NCBI RefSeq assembly: GCF_900105005.1 | Contig: NZ_LT629748.1 | Location: forward strand, 2,232,001-2,296,000 | Origin: Halopseudomonas litoralis | GTDB taxonomy: Bacteria; Pseudomonadota; Gammaproteobacteria; Pseudomonadales; Pseudomonadaceae | Direction of reading: 5' to 3' | Length of the DNA: 64,000 bases | Shown here: one piece after another, positions 21,301 to 29,179 of the stretch | Numbering within the stretch: the first letter of the stretch is position 1 | Layout of the letters: every line of letters begins with the position of its first letter | Notes under the pieces: generated by a model | Seen by the model: the letters and a program-made list of their open reading frames with translations, nothing else | What the model was told of the DNA's origin: nothing | Databases searched by the model: none | Made by a program: the position numbers and the translations under genes

Positions 21301-22147
21301 TGACGACCGTGCCTCCGTTGATATGGATTACCTGGCCGCTGACATAGGACGAGTCGGAACAGGCCAGATAGACATAGGCCGGCGCCAGCTCCGATGGTTG
21401 ACCGGGGCGCTTCATCGGGGTGCTGCCGCCGAACTCGGAAACCTGTTCCTCCGAGAAGGTCGAGGGGATGAGTGGCGTCCAGATAGGTCCCGGCGCCACG
21501 CCATTGACGCGGATGCCGCGGCTGCTGAGATTCATCGCCAATGAGCGGGTAAAACTGACAATCGCGCCTTTGGTGGCCGAATAATCGATCAATACCGGGT
21601 TGCCCTTGTAGGCGGTGATCGAAGTGGTATTGATGATCGAGCCGCCCTCGGGAATATGCGGCAACGCGGCCTTGGTCAGCAGGAACATGCCGAAGATATT
21701 GGTGCGGAAGGTCTGCTGCCACTGCTCGTCGCTGATATCCTCGAGCTTTTCCTGGGGGTGCTGTTCGCCGGCGTTGTTCACCAGTACATCAATCGCCCCC
21801 CATTTACCGGTTACCTCGTCCACCACCCGGCGACAGAACTCAGCATCCGCCACATCACCGGCCAAAGTCAGCACTTCGCCACCGGCCTTGCGGATTTCCT
21901 CTTCGGTCTTGCGCGCATCTTCATGGGAATCAAGATAGAGCAGCGCCACCTTGGCGCCCTCACGGGCATAGTGCACCACGACCGCGCGGCCTATGCCACT
22001 GTCGGCACCGGTGACCACAGCGACTTTGCCTTGCAGTTTGCCGCCTGATCGGTAATGTTCGGAGATGAACTCCGGTTGCGGGTACATCTGCTCTTCGGAA
22101 CCGGGTTCGTCCTGATGCTGCGGGGGTGGTGTCTGCTTGTCGCTCAT
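21293..22147 (-). CDS. Short-chain dehydrogenase/reductase
   Basis: A 284-residue classical SDR with a roughly 45-residue hydrophilic N-terminal extension (PPPQHQDEPGSEEQMYPQPE). The Rossmann motif is VVTGADSGIGRAV, followed by VLVNNAGEQHP, catalytic NTTSITAYKG and the active-site YSATKGAIVSFTRSLA. The extended form resembles the YghA type of stress-induced oxidoreductases. The substrate is unknown. It precedes glgE with an 8-base overlap, so expression is tied to glucan synthesis. ATG 22147 is preceded by a purine-rich GAGGAGA site. Confidence 0.88.
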   Translation of the reverse strand: MSDKQTPPPQHQDEPGSEEQMYPQPEFISEHYRSGGKLQGKVAVVTGADSGIGRAVVVHYAREGAKVALLYLDSHEDARKTEEEIRKAGGEVLTLAGDVADAEFCRRVVDEVTGKWGAIDVLVNNAGEQHPQEKLEDISDEQWQQTFRTNIFGMFLLTKAALPHIPEGGSIINTTSITAYKGNPVLIDYSATKGAIVSFTRSLAMNLSSRGIRVNGVAPGPIWTPLIPSTFSEEQVSEFGGSTPMKRPGQPSELAPAYVYLACSDSSYVSGQVIHINGGTVVNG

Positions 22148-22158
22148 GAGAAATCTCC

Positions 22159-22878
22159 TCAGCTTCCGCTCACGCCCAGCTCGCGGGCCAGCAGCGAACG
22201 AATGGTGTTCAGGTGACGTTGTTCTTCGGTCAGCGCATGGGTGAAGGTGCTGCCGATACTGGCGTGACCACCGTCGTCAGCCAGTTTGATCAGCAGTTCC
22301 CAGGCAGCGTGATCGGTCAGCTCAATGGTCAGCATGGCGTTCAACGCCTGGGCCAGGTTGGTACGCGGGTCGGTAATCACCTTGAGTGCGCCCGAGCCGA
22401 CCACGCCGGCCAGGTCCGCGCAGGGAGTCTGCGCCGTGGGATCTGCACCCAGCGCTTCCAGAGCATCGACCAACAGAAACATATGCGCTTCTTCCTCGTC
22501 GCGGATCTGCTTGAAAGTCGGAATCAGTTCTGCGCCGGTTTCACAGGCGGCAGCCTTGGCCATCAGCGCCTCATACAGGCGCACACCGGTCCGCTCGAAG
22601 GCCAGGCGTTCGCCCAATTTATCGATCAACAGCTCGGGATTGTTGCCCAGCATTTTGTCGAAGCTGCTTTTCAGCACCCCTTTGACCGAACCTGGAACAG
22701 GCACCGAACCTACATCGCCCTCCTCTCGATTCATCTGCTCACGGGCTTGCGCGAGGGCAGATGCGTCGCCCGGCAGGTCAGCAGGACGCTCATCGACATA
22801 GTCGACCATCTTGCGCGTATCTTCGGGCGACATTTGTGCCCCGGTAAAGTTATGTCCGAGTTTGGCGACTTTATTCAT
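22159..22878 (-). CDS. Ferritin-like domain protein
   Basis: A 239-residue helical protein with the spaced ligands of a di-iron ferritin-like four-helix bundle: LAFERTGVRLYEAL, IRDEEEAHMFLLVDALE, LTIELTDHAAWELL and EEQRHLNTIRSLL. The first 80 residues are polar and lack the fold. A role in iron or peroxide handling under stress is plausible by family but unproven. It lies 11 bases upstream of the SDR gene and 10 bases downstream of another ferritin-like gene. All are leftward with glgE-treS-glgB. Confidence 0.8.
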   Translation of the reverse strand: MNKVAKLGHNFTGAQMSPEDTRKMVDYVDERPADLPGDASALAQAREQMNREEGDVGSVPVPGSVKGVLKSSFDKMLGNNPELLIDKLGERLAFERTGVRLYEALMAKAAACETGAELIPTFKQIRDEEEAHMFLLVDALEALGADPTAQTPCADLAGVVGSGALKVITDPRTNLAQALNAMLTIELTDHAAWELLIKLADDGGHASIGSTFTHALTEEQRHLNTIRSLLARELGVSGS

Positions 22879-22888
22879 TGTTATGTCC

Positions 22889-24058
22889 TCACGGAGTTTT
22901 ACGGTTCAATTCAGTACCCGGCGTCCAGTTGTAACCTGCAGATACGATGTCCGAAGCAATACCCTGGGAATTGATGTGCCCGCGATATTCGAGCGACAGC
23001 GGGCTCTCCTGCTCCTTCGGCACATAGACGGTGCCGGAGGTGCGCAAGTCGGTCTCTTCAGCGAGCACCTTACGCACAAAGTCACGCTGACTCTTGAACT
23101 GAATCATGGTAGGGAGCGGGCCACCGAGCACCTCCGCCGGGTCGCGCCGTTCGATCTGCTTGAAGATATCGCAGGCCAGGTTCAACTGCCCCAGCTCGTA
23201 ATCCAGAAAGCGTTCCCACAGCGCCTTGATCCGTGGGTTCTCCTCCTGCTCGGCGCAGCTGGAATAGGCATAGACCTCCATCGCCTCATGCACCAGCCAT
23301 TTTTCCATCACGCTTTCGGAAGGATCCATGAGCGATTCGTACTGGGTGACATGCTGCTCCTCCACCGATGCGATTTCCGCATACAGCATGCGCGCCACCG
23401 GATCAGTGAAGGTAGGGCCGATGTTCATGTAATAGTCGTGGGTCTGATATTCAGCGCCGGTAATCAAGGCTGCATGGATCTTGGTGATCAGCTCAGCGTT
23501 GTTCTTGTCGTAGTTGTCGCGCAGGTCGCTTTCCGGCGCCCGGTGGTGTTCGGAGGTCTTTCGCCCGGGTACCAGGTCGGTATAACCCTGCAGGATGTTG
23601 TTGGCATCCTTGCCTTCCAGCCGATCAAGCATCGCCGCATAGCGATACAGGTGATCGAAATCTTCCAGCAGGCCGAACCGGTAGGTCTGGGCCTGATAGG
23701 GATCGGGCTCGGACTGGGCCACGGCGGCTGTCACTTCAATAGCCACCTGCTCATAGGCGATGGTCGTTTCCAGCGGCGAGTGGTCCGCAGACAGCAGCCA
23801 GTTGACCACGGTAGCCTGGTGTTGCTCGACGCGGCGGATTTGCGCCAGCGGCAACTGGAGGCGCTTGTCGAAGCGGGCGAGCAGATGCTTTACCCGCAAT
23901 GCGTCAAGCTCCACGCCGTTCATCAGAATGATTCGTACCCGAGTGAAGGCATCGTCATCCAGCTTACTCATCGGCCGGCTGGCCATTTCCTTCCAGGTAA
24001 ACTGTTGCTTCTCGAGTGGGGTGCCCTGATTATCAAGAATTCCGGAAAGACCGTGCAT
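22889..24058 (-). CDS. Uncharacterised ferritin-like (helical, possible di-iron) protein
   Basis: An earlier in-frame start at 24178 exists, but ATG 24058 has AGGAGG at 24063-24068, 4 bases upstream, and gives MHGLSGILDNQGTPLEKQQ, 389 aa. The upstream alternative would also run through the terminator at 24156-24190. Acidic/histidine pairs such as EIASVEEQHVTQYE, VHEAMEVYAYSSCAEQEE and DYELGQLNLACDIF suggest a ferritin-like helical bundle, longer than usual. No signal peptide is seen. I do not recognise a named family. It is probably the first gene of the leftward operon, separated by a terminator from the mini-gene upstream. Confidence 0.7.
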   Translation of the reverse strand: MHGLSGILDNQGTPLEKQQFTWKEMASRPMSKLDDDAFTRVRIILMNGVELDALRVKHLLARFDKRLQLPLAQIRRVEQHQATVVNWLLSADHSPLETTIAYEQVAIEVTAAVAQSEPDPYQAQTYRFGLLEDFDHLYRYAAMLDRLEGKDANNILQGYTDLVPGRKTSEHHRAPESDLRDNYDKNNAELITKIHAALITGAEYQTHDYYMNIGPTFTDPVARMLYAEIASVEEQHVTQYESLMDPSESVMEKWLVHEAMEVYAYSSCAEQEENPRIKALWERFLDYELGQLNLACDIFKQIERRDPAEVLGGPLPTMIQFKSQRDFVRKVLAEETDLRTSGTVYVPKEQESPLSLEYRGHINSQGIASDIVSAGYNWTPGTELNRKTP

Positions 24059-24155
24059 AATGCCTCCTGTCGCGGGAGAGTAATGCTGTGAAGAAACTCT
24101 GGGCAAACACTCTTCAACAACCGAAGAATGCTTATCAAGAGATTCTGGTGCAGGA

Positions 24156-24190
24156 CAAAAAAGCGGCGGAAGAATCAACTCCCGCCGCTG
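24156..24190 (-). terminator. Rho-independent terminator after the KGG mini-gene
   Basis: Read leftward: AGCGGCGG, a 12-base loop, CCGCCGCT, then a run of six T. Arms are 24182-24189 and 24162-24169. It follows the stop of the mini-gene by about 8 bases and ends that transcript before the ferritin-like gene at 24058. Confidence 0.88.
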
Positions 24191-24196
24191 TTCACA

Positions 24197-24295
24197 TCAA
24201 CTGCGCCGACTTCTCTCGCCGCCTTTCTGACCGGTCTCCGACGCACGCTGTGGATCTTCGGCGAAGTTACCTTTACCACCACGATGTTCAGTCAT
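24197..24295 (-). CDS. KGG-type stress-induced mini-protein (32 aa)
   Basis: A small gene found by reading the leftward strand. It starts MTEHRGGKGNFAEDPQRASE and continues with GQKGG before a short arginine/serine tail. This is the repeating glycine-rich pattern of the KGG (YciG-like) stress proteins, here with only about one and a half repeats. A GGGA stretch lies roughly 9 bases before the ATG and a strong terminator follows the stop. Family members are stationary-phase or RpoS-linked in enterics; the molecular role is unknown. Its place beside the trehalose/glgE operon and ligD fits the stress theme. Confidence 0.75.
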   Translation of the reverse strand: MTEHRGGKGNFAEDPQRASETGQKGGERSRRS

Positions 24296-24331
24296 GTCAG
24301 TTTTCCCGTTTCGTTTCATTTCGAAGTTAGA

Positions 24332-24356
24332 AGTGAGCCCCACGCGGGCGCTCACT
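24332..24356. promoter_or_regulatory. Inverted repeat in the leader of the mini-gene
   Basis: AGTGAGC (24332-24338) and GCTCACT (24350-24356) form perfect 7-base arms around an 11-base GC-rich centre, 37 bases upstream of the mini-gene start. It could be an operator or an RNA hairpin in the untranslated leader. Nothing distinguishes the two. Confidence 0.4.
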
Positions 24357-24517
24357 ATGAATAGGCAGGACGGACACCAAGTCGTTCATATCTTTCTTAT
24401 ATCCAATAATCATCATGTCATTACCAGATATAACCACCCTTCAAACTACCGCTTCGCTTCAGTATCGGGGTTCGCCGAGCGTGCCAGAAACGCCTGAGTT
24501 ACTTCATGCATCGAAGT

Positions 24518-24544
24518 TCAGACATTCATCATTCGCCGAAGTTA
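24518..24544 (-). promoter_or_regulatory. AlgU/RpoE-type promoter candidate (leftward)
   Basis: Reading leftward, TAACTT (24544-24539), 16 bases, TCTGA (24522-24518). The AlgU (sigma-22) consensus is GAACTT-N16/17-TCTGA, so only one base differs. It points toward the mini-gene at 24295, leaving a leader of about 215 bases that contains the inverted repeat at 24332-24356. The rest of the 473-base gap 24296-24768 is AT-rich and holds no other convincing gene. Confidence 0.38.
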
Positions 24545-24768
24545 GATATGGAAAGTTTATGTCTAACGTCTCGCCTGGCATATGCCGAGATCACTGCAAC
24601 ATCATATTAGTGGCTAATGAGGCATACCCAGGGACATTCTGATAAACCGTATCAAGCGGTAACATCCAGGGTCTCCGCACTCCTTCCATCGGATAAGCGT
24701 CCTCTCAATTTGTAATATCAGTCGCCTCGTCTAAATTTACTCAACCACTCATCATCCTGGAGGATACA

Positions 24769-25104
24769 ATGCTTACCAATTTGCCCGTATGGCGTGCGGC
24801 ATTACCGGATTGCGATATCTCCGCAGATGAACGACCTGACGGAAGCCTTGTTCTGATAGTAAAGTCGGCAGATGGAAAGGAACTCAGACGTGTTCTGCCC
24901 AGTGATATGAAGAATGCTGATCACGTCATTCGCCGGGTGCGGCTGGATCTGATGCTGGCCAAGGGTCAGGCGCCTACCCGTGAAGTCATAGGCACTATCG
25001 ACGTCTCCACTCTCCCCACCTACAACAATGGCCAGCTGTACAAGACTCGCGCTGCCAGTTTGTGGGAAAGACGCCGCCTGGCGATGAAAGCCTCAATGAA
25101 CTGA
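24769..25104 (+). CDS. Small DUF3509-like protein
   Basis: A 111-residue protein with a good ribosome site (GGAGGA, about 8 bases upstream). The core ISADERPDGSLVLIVKSADG, followed by KELRRVLPSDMKN and IRRVRLDLMLAKG, resembles the DUF3509 family of small Pseudomonas proteins. This is recalled rather than searched. The C-terminal 40 residues (LPTYNNGQLYKTRAASLWE) look unlike the core. It is a single-gene unit, preceded by the long AT-rich region and followed by a strong terminator. No function is known. Confidence 0.6.
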   Translation: MLTNLPVWRAALPDCDISADERPDGSLVLIVKSADGKELRRVLPSDMKNADHVIRRVRLDLMLAKGQAPTREVIGTIDVSTLPTYNNGQLYKTRAASLWERRRLAMKASMN

Positions 25105-25128
25105 GCCCTCGCCAAACAACGCACCTTC

Positions 25129-25154
25129 AAGCCCTCTGACTTCAGGGGGCTTTT
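25129..25154 (+). terminator. Terminator overlapping the ligD stop codon
   Basis: AAGCCCTCTG, loop ACTT, CAGGGGGCTT, then TTTT: a 10-base stem with one G-T pair at 25129-25152. It ends the DUF3509-like transcript. The ligD stop codon (25142-25144, opposite strand) lies inside the loop and stem, so the two convergent genes share this sequence. Confidence 0.85.
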
Positions 25155-27709
25155 GCGTTCAACTGCTCCCAGTAGCTCTGCTTGATACGTTGACGATTGC
25201 GATATCCAGACCAGGGATCCTCCGCCAATTGTTCAAGGCGCTCGTGCAGATTACCGATATGCCATTGCGCCGCGCTGCGCAGTTCCTGCAGTTCGTCCCT
25301 TGCGATGGGTACCGATACCGCAAGCCCCGGACGTGCCCTGACCGAATAGGCCGCCACGGTACTGGCGCCATGCTGGTTACGCAGGTAATCAATGAATATC
25401 TTACCGACCCGGTTACGCGGCCCCATCTTGTCGGTGAAGCGATCCGGCAGCTGCCGGGTGACAAAGCTGGAGATTGCTTTGCTGAATGCCTTGGCCGTAT
25501 CCCAATCAGCATGCCGGGCAAGCGGAATGACGATATGCATGCCCTTGCCGCCACTGGTTTTCAACCAGCTTTCCAAACCCAGCTCATCCAGCACAGCGAG
25601 CACCAACTCGGTGGCTTCGATCATGCTTCTCCAGGGCAGACCCTCACCCGGGTCCAGATCCAGAGTGATGCGATCGGGCTTGTCGATATTATTGCTGCTT
25701 GATCCCCAGGTATGAAATTCGATGGTGCCCATCTGCACCGCCCCGATCAGCGCGCGGACATTATTCACCTCCATGTAGCTGCCATGTTCGGGATCCAGCG
25801 CCGGGTCGAGATGGCGGATATTCGGTATGGCCAGGCGTTCCGCATGCTTCTGGAAGAACTGCTCGCCCTCCACCCCTTCCGGCGCACGCAATAGCGATAC
25901 CGGCCGACCAGCCAGGTGCGGTACGGCCCAATCAGCAATGCTCTCGTAGAAAGCCGCAAGATCGCCCTTGGTGGCGCCGCTCAGCTGATCAATCACCCGC
26001 TGCGCATTGCTTATCCTGACGCCGGCCACCTTGCCGGATACGCGTTTGCTTCCCATGACCTTCTCCACCTGCTCAGGCGCGACGGGCTCTTCGCGCACGA
26101 CTTCCCGGGCCGGCTTGTCAGTGCGCAGGGAGATGAATACCGGCTGGCGGATGATGTTCGCGCCGGTCCATTCGGCAAATTCCACTTCGCATACCAGTTG
26201 CGGCTTGACCCAGGTGACGGTGCGCGCGTCGGGAACGGTTCCCTTGACTGGCTGCCGGTCCTGCCGGATTGCCTTGAGCTGTTTATGAATGGCGCTGATG
26301 CGCGCCTGGTTGAAGCCGGTACCGACTCGACCAGCGTAGACCAGCCTATCGTCATCTTTGGCATTCACACCCAGCAACAAGGAGCCGAAGCCGGTACGGC
26401 TGCCCTTAGGTGCGGTAAACCCGATGATCACGAATTCCTGGCGTTGCTTGCACTTGAGCTTGATCCAGTCAGCACTGCGCCGCGACACATAGAGACTGCC
26501 GGCCCGTTTGCCAATAATCCCTTCCAGAGACATATCGCAGGCGCTCTTGAAGATCGAGACATAATCCGCTTCGAAGGTATGGGAAAACCGCAGCAGCTCA
26601 CCTGTCTGCCCGGAGAGCATCTGTTCCAAAGCGGCGCGTCGTGCTTCCAGCGGCTGCCGACGCAGGTCTTCACCTTTCAGAAAGGGCGCGTCAAACAGGT
26701 AGAGCAGCATCCGCTGGCTGCGCTCGGTATCAAAGGCGTTCTGCAACGCCTGAAAGTCCGGCATGCCGTCCTCATTGAGAACCACCAGTTCACCATCCAG
26801 CCAGCTGTTTTTCAGTTTCAGCGCGGCCAGTTCCCGGCATTGCTCGGGCAGCTTGTGACTCCAGTCGTGGCCGTTGCGAGTAAAGATGTTTACCTTGCCC
26901 TTGGCATCAATGCGCACCATCAGGCGGTAGCCATCGAACTTGATCTCGTAGCGCCAATCGCCTGCCGGCGGCTGGCTTGCCAGAGTGGCCAATTGTGGGC
27001 CGAGCATCTCGGGGAATCTTTCACTGCCAGCCTTGGCGCTGGCTTTGTTTTTTTTCGCTTTCGCAGCAGACTTGGCTGCGGCCTTGGTCGCCTTGGGTTC
27101 GGCCGGCTGATCAACAGCCATGGTGCGCCCGGTTTTCTCATCGATTACCGAACCGGATATCACACTTTCGGGGCGTTCGCGCAGCACATCGAATTCATCG
27201 GCATCCCGGGCGGCATGGTCCTTTTCCTTGATCAGCAGCCACTGTTCCTTGTCTCCACTGCCAGGCAGCCGGGTGCGTACCAGTGTCCAGTTCCCGGTCA
27301 ATTTTTCACCGATCAGGGTGAATTTCATTTTGCCGTCGCGGTAGGCCTTGCTGGGGTCGCCCTCGGGTTGCCAGATACCCTGATCCCAGACGATGACATC
27401 GCCACCGCCGTATTGCCCCTTGGGAATGCTGCCCTCGAAACTGCCATAGCTCAGTGGGTGGTCTTCCACATGCACTGCCAGTCGCTTGTCCTTCGGGTCC
27501 AGGCTCGGCCCCTTGGGCACGGCCCAGCTCACCAGGGTGCCATCCAGCTCCAGGCGGAAATCGTAATGCAGGCGCCGTGCGGCATGCTTCTGGATGACAA
27601 AGCTCAGCGAACCGGCATCCGCACGCTCGCCTTGCGCGGTCTGGCCCTGCGGCTCGCGTGTCTTCTGGAAATCGCGTTTGCGGTTGTATTCGGTGAGAGG
27701 TCTGGGCAT
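25142..27709 (-). CDS. ligD: Multifunctional NHEJ DNA ligase D
   Basis: An 855-residue protein with the three LigD modules in Pseudomonas order. First is the phosphoesterase domain (residues about 25-190: KHAARRLHYDFRLELDGTLV, HVEDHPLSYGSFEGSIPKG). A lysine/alanine-rich linker (about 205-230) follows. The ATP-dependent ligase domain has nucleotidyl motif YEIKFDGYR (about 250-540). The primase-polymerase domain is C-terminal (about 570-850: GTIEFHTWGSS, RITLDLDPGEGLPW, LKTSGGKGMHIVIPL). With Ku, encoded 32 bases upstream, it repairs double-strand breaks in non-replicating cells. Its stop lies in a shared terminator hairpin. Confidence 0.96.
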   Translation of the reverse strand: MPRPLTEYNRKRDFQKTREPQGQTAQGERADAGSLSFVIQKHAARRLHYDFRLELDGTLVSWAVPKGPSLDPKDKRLAVHVEDHPLSYGSFEGSIPKGQYGGGDVIVWDQGIWQPEGDPSKAYRDGKMKFTLIGEKLTGNWTLVRTRLPGSGDKEQWLLIKEKDHAARDADEFDVLRERPESVISGSVIDEKTGRTMAVDQPAEPKATKAAAKSAAKAKKNKASAKAGSERFPEMLGPQLATLASQPPAGDWRYEIKFDGYRLMVRIDAKGKVNIFTRNGHDWSHKLPEQCRELAALKLKNSWLDGELVVLNEDGMPDFQALQNAFDTERSQRMLLYLFDAPFLKGEDLRRQPLEARRAALEQMLSGQTGELLRFSHTFEADYVSIFKSACDMSLEGIIGKRAGSLYVSRRSADWIKLKCKQRQEFVIIGFTAPKGSRTGFGSLLLGVNAKDDDRLVYAGRVGTGFNQARISAIHKQLKAIRQDRQPVKGTVPDARTVTWVKPQLVCEVEFAEWTGANIIRQPVFISLRTDKPAREVVREEPVAPEQVEKVMGSKRVSGKVAGVRISNAQRVIDQLSGATKGDLAAFYESIADWAVPHLAGRPVSLLRAPEGVEGEQFFQKHAERLAIPNIRHLDPALDPEHGSYMEVNNVRALIGAVQMGTIEFHTWGSSSNNIDKPDRITLDLDPGEGLPWRSMIEATELVLAVLDELGLESWLKTSGGKGMHIVIPLARHADWDTAKAFSKAISSFVTRQLPDRFTDKMGPRNRVGKIFIDYLRNQHGASTVAAYSVRARPGLAVSVPIARDELQELRSAAQWHIGNLHERLEQLAEDPWSGYRNRQRIKQSYWEQLNAKAP

Positions 27710-27741
27710 TGCCGATTCTCCACGCGGTGGTTATCCGGCGC

Positions 27742-28614
27742 TCAGCCGGATTTCTTTTTGCGGGCCGGGGCAGAGTCTGCATCATCGGACTTGCGCGAGC
27801 GGCTCTTGCCGCCTTTGGCAGTCTTGCTACCGCCCAGGCTGCGCTTCAGCAGCTCGGTCAGGTCCACCACATCGGCCGTCTGCCGCTCCTCGTCCGTGTC
27901 CTCGGCCTCGACCGCCTGAATCTCGCCGGCATTGGCCTTTTCTTCAACCAGCGCCATGATGTCGTCCTCGAAGGTATTACGGTATTCGTCCGGCTCCCAT
28001 TCGGCGTCCATGTCTTCCACCAGCCGCTTGGCCATATCCAGCTCCTTCTTGCTGAGTTTGGCCTCCGTTACATCAGCTTTCAGGTCGAGATGCGAAACCC
28101 CACGCACTTCGGATGGCCAGCGCAGCATGATCAGTACCAACGCCGATTCCAACGGCATCAGCGCCGCCAGATTCTGCTTGGTTCGCACCACCACATTGGC
28201 CAGCGCCACCTTGCCGGTGCTGATCAGGGTTTCGCGCAGCAAGGCATACACCTTCTCACCCCGGCGATCAGGACTCAGGAAGTAGGGCTTGTAGATATTC
28301 AGTAGCGGGATGGCTGCGCTGTCGATAAAGGAAAAGATATCAATGGTGCGCGTGGCCTCGGGAAGTGCTGCCTTGATCTCGTCCTCGCTGATGATGACGT
28401 AACGGCCTTTCTCGAACTCCACACCCTTGACGATGTGTTCGGACGCCACTTCCTTGCCGGTCGCCTTGTTGATCCGCTTGTATCCGACCGGATCCATGGT
28501 CCTTTCGTCGAGCCAGTCGAAATCGATCCCGCTGGAACTGGTGGCGGAGACCAGCGATACCGGAATATGTACCAGACCAAAACTGATTGCGCCTTTCCAG
28601 ATTGCCCGTGCCAT
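27742..28614 (-). CDS. ku: Ku homodimer protein for end joining
   Basis: A 290-residue bacterial Ku beginning MARAIWKGAISFGLVHIPVS, with KRINKATGKEV, GRYVIISEDEIKAALPEATR and SFIDSAAIPLLNIYKPYFL of the Ku core and barrel. The last roughly 40 residues are lysine/arginine-rich (SRSRKSDDADSAPARKKKSG), the typical basic tail. Ku binds DNA ends and recruits LigD. It is transcribed into ligD with a 32-base gap. A GGGAG ribosome site sits about 10 bases before the ATG. Confidence 0.96.
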   Translation of the reverse strand: MARAIWKGAISFGLVHIPVSLVSATSSSGIDFDWLDERTMDPVGYKRINKATGKEVASEHIVKGVEFEKGRYVIISEDEIKAALPEATRTIDIFSFIDSAAIPLLNIYKPYFLSPDRRGEKVYALLRETLISTGKVALANVVVRTKQNLAALMPLESALVLIMLRWPSEVRGVSHLDLKADVTEAKLSKKELDMAKRLVEDMDAEWEPDEYRNTFEDDIMALVEEKANAGEIQAVEAEDTDEERQTADVVDLTELLKRSLGGSKTAKGGKSRSRKSDDADSAPARKKKSG

Positions 28615-28643
28615 AACCTTGCTACTCCCGGCTATTGTCTACG

Positions 28644-28671
28644 GATGACCCGGTAGCCAACGCAAAAGTTC
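28644..28671 (-). promoter_or_regulatory. AlgU/RpoE-type promoter candidate for ku-ligD
   Basis: Leftward reading gives GAACTT (28671-28666), exactly the AlgU minus-35 hexamer, 17 bases, then TCATC (28648-28644), which only partly fits TCTGA. It lies about 30 bases upstream of the ku start. It would place end joining under envelope-stress control along with neighbouring stress genes. The minus-10 part is weak. Confidence 0.33.
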
Positions 28672-28796
28672 AGGTAGCCGCTCGCCGGAAAAAACAATGA
28701 ACCATCTCCCCGTAGCCGGGGGTCTGTATTTTCATATGGGTCACTCATAGAGGCACGCCGAGACTCGGGGCGAACCTGAACGGGAGAACAATCCAA

Positions 28797-29012
28797 ATGA
28801 GCCAGAAGCACCGGTTTCTCATCAGCTACATTCTCGACAACCAACCCATGAATATCGAAGTGCAAGGCAGTGCCGAGCATATGACGCCCGAGCAGGCCAG
28901 GGCGCACGTCGAGGCGCGCCATGACGGGAGTTCATCGGAGCAGATTACCGATATCCGCATCACACCCGTCCTGCATCCTGATTCGGAGCCCGGCCACAAC
29001 TATCAACCCTGA
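28797..29012 (+). CDS. Small conserved-looking hypothetical protein
   Basis: A 71-residue soluble protein with a clear GGGAGA ribosome site 7 bases upstream. It reads like a small alpha/beta fold: FLISYILDNQPMNIEVQGSA, then a helix AEHMTPEQARAHVEARH and a strand TDIRITPVL. It is divergent from ku and first in a rightward run of small stress-type genes. I do not recognise a named family. Confidence 0.65.
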   Translation: MSQKHRFLISYILDNQPMNIEVQGSAEHMTPEQARAHVEARHDGSSSEQITDIRITPVLHPDSEPGHNYQP

Positions 29013-29035
29013 TCACTACCGCCTGGAGAACCCGC

Positions 29036-29156
29036 ATGCGCGCACTCACCTACCATGGCTGTCATGACGTCCGTGTCCATAGCGTGCCGGATCCGACCAT
29101 TCTCGAAGATGATCACCGCCGTGACTAAGGACGACAAGGTGATCCTGACGCCGTAA
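29036..29156 (+). pseudogene. Gutted zinc alcohol dehydrogenase (both ends left, middle lost)
   Basis: MRALTYHGCHDVRVHSVPDP at 29036 is the textbook N-terminus of a zinc-dependent alcohol dehydrogenase and has its own ribosome site (GGAGA). After 30 codons it hits TAA at 29126. In another frame the next codons read TKDDKVILTP and stop at 29154-29156, like the usual C-terminus of the same family. The simplest reading is one internal deletion of about 1 kb that left both ends and a frameshift. It lies between the 71-aa gene and the Rho_N-type gene. Confidence 0.62.
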
Positions 29157-29179
29157 CCCAAACGAACGGGAGAATCGAC

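Noticed and set aside
25916..27919. A 667-codon open frame on the strand opposite ligD
   Set aside because: It is the antisense shadow of ligD; the ligD frame has clear catalytic motifs, while the antisense product shows no recognisable domain and high-GC third-position bias explains its openness.
28668..28781. Distant inverted repeat GTTCAGGT / ACCTGAAC flanking the ku promoter gap
   Set aside because: Eight bases separated by about 98 bases can easily occur by chance, and no further symmetry extends the arms.
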